NCBI GenBank assembly: GCA_012861695.1 | Contig: JAAOOA010000002.1 | Span: forward strand, 30,772,873 to 30,836,872 | Length of the DNA stretch: 64,000 nt | Reading direction: 5' to 3' | Source of the DNA: Trematomus loennbergii | Lineage: Eukaryota > Chordata > Actinopteri > Perciformes > Nototheniidae | Shown: positions 58,601 through 64,000 of the stretch, in pieces | How the letters are laid out: every line of letters begins with the position of its first letter | Numbering within the stretch: the stretch's first letter is position 1 | The notes under the pieces: model-generated | What the model was told of the DNA's origin: nothing | Databases searched by the model: none | The model's input: only the letters and a program-made list of their open reading frames with translations | Program-made: the position numbers and the translations under genes

Positions 58601-61600
58601 TTGTCAGAATAAGTGAGAAATGGATTTAACTTCTGTTAGACAGCTATCATACATACTGAAGAAATATTGACTGTGAATGTATGGCATTCATAATTGATAT
58701 CTAATTACATTAACTGTGAATGTCCTTCATTTTATTTAAAATAAAATAAAATAACAAAAGATTTTTGTATGGATATTTGAGACGTTTATGCTTCCCGGAC
58801 TGCAAGCCAGCAACATGTGCTTTTCTGCTGCTCAATAAAGTTACCTTTTGCACCTTCGATGCACCGCCTCCGACTCCTATCTCTCGGCACTACAATACTA
58901 TTGTTAATAGTTCATTCTTATCTAAAAACAGCGGGACGATAGCTCATATATGAGCGAACGCAGTAATGGTTGGTATCTAATTACTTATTTAGAATGGTGA
59001 TATACACAGTGATAGATGTTAAGGACTAACGTTTATAATAAATAGCCTAGTATTTATCCATATTCATCATAATATTTATATATTCAACAACCATTTTAAT
59101 GTAAAAGGCTCATAAAATAAAAACACAACACTGTCATTGCAAGTGACACTCAGTTAGTTGACTTTTATGTTCAACTGCTAAATTCGTTACTGTAAAAAAG
59201 GGCTTCTACCTAATTACCTTAAATAAACTCACTAATTAATGAAAACAGTTCAATACTCATTTATGAGCGCAGAAATAGTCTTCAAATCAGACCTGTTTTT
59301 TAAATGAAATCTGACGGCAGGCAGGCAGCTCTGATCACCTAATGATAAATGCGCCACACCTAATTGCCGGCCATTCAGCCACAGCTCCCTCTATACAAAT
59401 CAAACTGTAGACAGTGTGAAAGCACTTATTGTTTTAAATAATGGTCGGAATGTGACCTGTGAGCCTTCTGAATTACCGTGGGACAGCACATTCTAAACTA
59501 AAATGTTCAATCAATAAAGTAACATCTTATCTTATCTTAATAATATCTTCATATTAATAATAATAATAAATCATACAGTATGTGTCTGAAAGGGAGCAGG
59601 AGGAAGCAAACAAAAAATATACTGCATATTAAAGCAAACGATTGTAAAGGTAAAAGTATGAGCATAACAAATAAAGAAGTGTAATGTAAACATTTACATT
59701 ATTATTAGATTATTTAATATATAAAGACTATATATTATTGAATTACAAGATTAGATATACTTTATTTGATCTAAAATATTGATGTGTTCAAATGCTCTTC
59801 AAAACACAACTGAAAGTCCATGAAAAGTTGTCTTTCTGTATTTGTGAATGAAGCGCCATCTCCTGGTTAAATCCTGAAATTGAAAATCTGGCAATGCCCT
59901 CTTGGAAAATAGTGGGAGGGCTTAACATTCCCAGACGCTGGTTTTAGGCAGGTCTTAGGCAGGAAGCTGTAAGCTGGAGTCCTATCTGGAGTGCTACATC
60001 TGTACATTTTCTAATGCCCCAACTCTTTACCTGCCCACTGTTTACGGCAGCATGTTGAACCGTCGTTGTGAAGATCACCATGGTTGTGAACTTGACCACT
60101 TCCTCGACAGTATGAAAGGCTGCTGGAAACCCTGTTGGCAGCACAATATGTTCATAACCACATAATGGGTTTATATTGTATCACTATGTGCATTCAAATA
60201 TACTATTATAATATGTCTTATATTTACAAATGACTTCAGAATATGGACAAATACCTGAGGCTTTGTTTCCTAAGAAGCCATGTGTGAAGACCTCACTGAT
60301 CCAGTCCTGCGCTCAGTGTCTCTATGCACCTCACAGTCTGAGGGATAATAGTGCTCCACTACTGCCTTCACAAAGCTGGTAAACACAACAGTTGTAGTTT
60401 TAATAATATGAGTGCCTGAGAAAGTCTCTAATGGTGTTTGTACAATGAATCACTGTGGACAGTCACAATATTATGAATAGGTAAAACCTTTGGATGATGT
60501 TCCACAGCTTCAGGCCATCATCTCTGTAGTAAAAGTTGGGGATAGACTCCAGTCCTCGTGCAGCGATGTTCTCCGGCAGACAGAGAGAGCTGTAGGTCAT
60601 TTCAGAGAGATCCCTTCTCATGAGCTCATTACTCCATCAAACCAAGTGAACTCTAACAAATCAAAAATACACATATACCATCAGACACGTTTATTGACAT
60701 CAAATTAGAAACCATCCAAAACGGCCTAATCTAAGCTGCGGTGTATATGCATTTGATTTGATTTATAATTGTAATAAATATCAATTTTAAAAAGCCTTAC
60801 ATTAGTGAGAGCCCCATCAGGTCCTAATGTAGACGGGCTCTATGTTTATGAAGAGTGTGCCGGAAGTGGGGAAACAGCAGCTGAACAGACAGAGGAAACA
60901 AATATAAAAGTCCAAGTAAGATGCTTGATTCAGCAGACAACAGGCAGAACATCATCAGTGTAACTGAAGAACCTATAAGCAAACACAACTGAAATCAATT
61001 ACAATTTTTGTATTAAAAGTTTGACATTTCAATACATGCAAAAATAATGGTTCATAAAACCATATCCACAGATGATCTATGAAAAGTAAGTAACCAAAAA
61101 AACAGTGAATGACAAATAACAAAACGATCTTCAAGTACAATCAAAGATACAAAAACAGTGAGACACACATTAATACACACATGAAAGTTGTGTTTCATGC
61201 TTCAAAAGATGTGTTTTAGATGTGTGCAACATCTTCACGGATACCTCTCACCCCAGCCACAACCTGTTTGCACTTCTGGCCTCTGGCAAGCGTTTCAAAA
61301 GGCCTTTCTTAGAGTACTGTAGTTTCCTTTGGAATTCACATGTTGTGTTACGTTAATCTCAGCATAGTCACATACTTTGCATTCAACCTCGCAAAGTAAT
61401 GGGTTTAATCAAGGAAACTTGTTTGCAAGCATTCCTCTTTTTATTTTGAAAATGTCCTGTCTCAGCTTCTATCAACCATCTCTATTATAGACATAATACC
61501 ATAAAATCAATCAATACAAATTATAAGCATTATTTCAGAACAAGGGAATACAAAAAACCTGCACTACCTCTGTTGTGTGGAGTACTTATACCTTGTAAAT

Positions 61601-63599
61601 TGGGTGAATCACAGGGAAGCTGCGGAGAGCTGCAAGAGCGAAAACCTCTGCCAGAAAGTGAGTTCTCATGAGTGATGGACTGATTCGTGATCCATGCAAT
61701 CTGCATTTTTAATGAACATCTTGGCTAGCAGCCAGTCAGCTTCTGGATCACTGGGCAGGAAGATGGGGTTCTTCTCAGATGGTTGTTGATTCAACTGGAA
61801 ATTGATAAGAAATTATTAACTCTCCCTTTACGATACCTCAAAGACGGTTTTCCATAGACTGACCATGGTAAAGACCCATAACATTACATGCTGGCTTTTA
61901 AATGATTTTACAGTACCTGTATTGCAATTGGCATCAGTTTGTTTTCTGGGTTCACGTTGAGCAAACAGAGACCAGCAGTCACGTGCAGAGGTTCACCATT
62001 ATAGGCTGCAGGGGGAATTCCATCCATCTTCTTCTGGTCATAAAGGAACATGTTGCCTTTCTGGAAAGACATCAGAAAGAAGTGTTTAAGACATCGAGAG
62101 GTATCGCAGAATTGTAATAAGTCAAGGAAGTATGACAGAGGGATGGTAAATGGACAAATCGTGATTCTGAAACAAAGATTACCATCCATTTAAAGTTAAT
62201 CTTCATTCATACCTCCATTTCCTTCTGCAGAGAGCTTCCCTCTTCCAGGAACGGCTTCACCATTTCCTCTGTGACCGGGAAGTTTGTGGGAAGCTCTGAG
62301 CAGCGCTTTATAACACCGGGTTGACTCCATTCAGGAACTGATATCCATAAAAGTCATCTTCCATCCAGTGGTCTGCAACATACTCTGGAAGAATAGCAAT
62401 TGATATATAAAAATATAACATAATTATATATTGGGTTTAATACGAATAACAATTGGTACATTTAATAAATAATATAATATGATTTATCTCAAATGTTTTT
62501 GGGTGTTTCAGGTTCAACATAATCATCATTGTCATTGACTGTAAAGCAAGAATGTTGGTCAGGTATTTAAATAATTTTAACTTTTACAGAAATACTTAAC
62601 TTTGTAGAAAACAAAACATTTTACAGAACAGAAAAACATCTACTGAATATCTATCTGTTGTTATGAAACCATGACATAGATGGGGTGAGTTACACTGACA
62701 ACTGGTTATGGGATAAAAAGAAAATACCTGACATTGCTGTCTTTTTAAACCAGAATATTTTTTTATGTCTTCAATGCTTTCCCATTGTGCAGTAGATCCG
62801 TGCAGCCCCTTAACCTTGAGTTCAATACCACTGAAGTAAAACAAGGAACAATTAGAACACAGGAATAAACAACATACAGAAATGAATGGCAATTTACCCT
62901 TTCCCTCAATATATAGAAATCTAAAGAATAGAGCTGTATAATAATAAATATATACACATTTAATGACATATATTGACCCACATTTTTTTTTGAGTAATTG
63001 ATGTCAGCTGATCTGGAATCGGAGAAGCGATTTCAGCTGGGAGCTCAGACACGTCATTGAAACTGTTGATATGGGGTAGTCCTTCACCATACTCTTCCAT
63101 CTAATAAAACAAACAAAGTTACCCAAAAGCACAAAGACATTTCTCCAGATAAACTTTGGCGACAAACGGCAGCTCTACTGCACACATGGAAACTTACTGG
63201 AACAAGCTCTTTTTGAGCATCAGCTCTTTCTTCGGTGGTCAATCAACAGGGGGTGATCATCCTCAAAGCTTTCATTGCTGAGACATGAAAGAACATTATA
63301 GCAGTCAAATTTAAATGTACAAAGCCAACAAGATGTAAAAAAACTGACAATAATTATCTATATTAATCAGTTATTTGGGGACATTGATGCAGACCTCTCC
63401 CTCCTCTCAGCTCCACCATTTCTCCCCTGCCAATCCATCTGTAACAGGGGTAAAGAATAACATCTCCTTCTGGAGTCGTCACCACCATTTTGGAGAAGTA
63501 CCACTCATTTTCTGGGAGACATAAATACTGGTCCTTCTCAACCTTAACCAGCAGAAGTTTGCCCAGAGAAAAACTGGTTTTCACGGTGTAGCTCCCTGG
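52511..63599 (-). CDS. Lipoxygenase copy 2, with internal exon duplication
   Basis: Paralogue of copy 1. 5' exons: 63395-63599, 63198-63277, 62982-63100, 62728-62830, 62213-62384. First set of exons 7-13: 61917-62060, 61592-61794, 60801-60880, 60488-60652, 60255-60375, about 60031-60131, 57321-57489. Then a fused 14/7 exon 57063-57227. Second set 8-14: 56736-56936, 55948-56028, 55633-55797, 55399-55518, about 55175-55275, 52785-52954, 52511-52690. Exon 1 lies beyond 64000. More frame-breaking indels than copy 1 (exons 4, 6, 8, 10, 11) and a stop in exon 9 of the first set. The C-terminus is altered. Probably non-functional as a standard enzyme. Confidence 0.82.
53100..55144. mobile_element. 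TIR-bounded 2-kb insertion in copy 2 intron
   Basis: Ends gatgtagcac and gtgctacatc are inverted. tgtaca/gtaca lies on both sides. Copy 1 reads across (gatcaatacatattctaatg at 13402-13421), so this is an insertion. The interior is AT-rich with no transposase; a part (54463-54515) matches 29185-29240. Superfamily not determined. Confidence 0.75.
56029..56735. other. lipoxygenase copy 2 intron 8, ancestral form
   Basis: Intron between exons 9 and 8. It keeps the 260-bp stretch (cacaacctgtttgcacttct onward) that the hAT element replaced in copy 1. No gene or element recognised. Confidence 0.5.
57063..57227 (-). CDS. Fused lipoxygenase exon (start of exon 14 joined to exon 7)
   Basis: Begins as the last exon ([12 protein letters not shown]), then changes after the Asp codon into exon 7 ([16 protein letters not shown], then [13 protein letters not shown]). 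It is 165 nt, a multiple of three, with an exon-14 acceptor and an exon-7 donor. The join at about 57190-57194 is the breakpoint of the internal tandem duplication. The frame is kept across it. Confidence 0.88.
57190..62030. repeat. internal tandem duplication, second copy
   Basis: Head-to-tail repeat of 52640-57189. The extra segment at about 59301-59641 includes aataaagtaacatcttatct near 59512, resembling a LINE tail, and so is either an insertion here or a deletion from the other copy. Confidence 0.93.
57605..59999. mobile_element. duplicate of the 2-kb TIR insertion
   Basis: The same element as 53100-55144, copied with the internal tandem duplication and carrying the extra 340 bp at about 59301-59641. 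Confidence 0.75.
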
Positions 63600-64000
63600 C
63601 TTGGAATAAGAATAAGAATAATTATTATATTATGATACAGATTATTAGAAGCCTCAGCCAAAACGATTATCTTTTTAAAGTGGTCAGCATTGTATTACAT
63701 GTGATGATAGCCCATTACGTCAACTGGCTGGGTTGAATTACAGTATAGAATACCAGAGCCCAGTCTGTTAATATTAAGGTTTTTTCTTTTAATAGTGGCT
63801 TATTTCAAATGAGTCCTCTCACTCTCACCACTAAAGTTAAATGTATCATTTGACTGTACCATAATGTAAAAGGCCATTAGATTGTGTTTATATCAGTGTT
63901 TCACATTGAGAGTATAAGAGTTATAGCAGTTAACGTCACATAGATCACACGTTAAAGGATTTGGCGACTCATTACAAAAATGTGGCTTACTGTATTAAGA

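Larger units (their letters stand above)
45945..64000. repeat. segmental duplication, copy 2 (lipoxygenase block)
   Basis: Second copy of the 7.37-23.9 kb block, same orientation. It is enlarged by a 2.5-kb TTAA element (47427-49943), a 2-kb TIR element (53100-55144) and an internal tandem duplication (about 52.65-57.19 against 57.19-62.03 kb). It lacks the hAT, SINE and LINE insertions of copy 1. It runs off the window. Confidence 0.92.

Overview
The window is vertebrate nuclear DNA, almost certainly from a ray-finned (probably percomorph) fish. It has split genes with GT-AG introns, very long CA/GT microsatellites, an interstitial TTAGGG array, L2- and jockey-like LINE ends, a tRNA-derived SINE, and many hAT, Tc1 and TTAA-type DNA transposons. 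Most open reading frames in the window are chance frames or transposon debris. Two host gene families can be recognised with confidence.

Layout. (1) 1-3.4 kb: the last six exons visible of a TRPM8 channel-associated factor (TCAF/FAM115, peptidase M60-like) gene on the + strand, all in frame. (2) 3.5-12.8 kb: repeats, including a 168-bp satellite array (4.5-6.3 kb), nested TIR elements and a SINE. (3) 12.8-24.1 kb: a 14-exon ALOX15B/ALOXE3-type lipoxygenase gene on the - strand, copy 1. Its intron 6 holds a 5.9-kb LINE with other elements nested in it. (4) 24.1-31.3 kb: TE-rich upstream DNA with pieces of fish-specific multicopy genes. (5) 31.36-43.3 kb: a composite unit repeated 2.1 times (5.9 kb, 5.3 kb and 0.7 kb). 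Each full unit carries exons of a fish-specific gene, a Tc1 end, CA microsatellites, and a hAT transposase interrupted by an L2 LINE. (6) 43.3-45.9 kb: a hAT element, a LINE end and an orphan C1q exon. (7) 45.9-64.0 kb: a second copy of the 7.4-23.9 kb block, ending in lipoxygenase copy 2, whose first exon lies past the window end.

Lipoxygenase copy 2 contains a further, nearly identical 4.5-4.9 kb internal tandem duplication of exons 7-14. Its breakpoints fall inside two exons and create an in-frame fused exon (57063-57227). Copy 2 has also lost the C-terminal isoleucine that ligands iron in lipoxygenases. Both loci share several apparent one-base frameshifts, so either the pair descends from an already damaged gene or homopolymers were systematically under-called. 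The TCAF exons next door show no such defects.

Because the lipoxygenase block is present twice, many transposon insertions can be read against an empty site in the other copy. This gives insertion boundaries and relative ages directly from the sequence.
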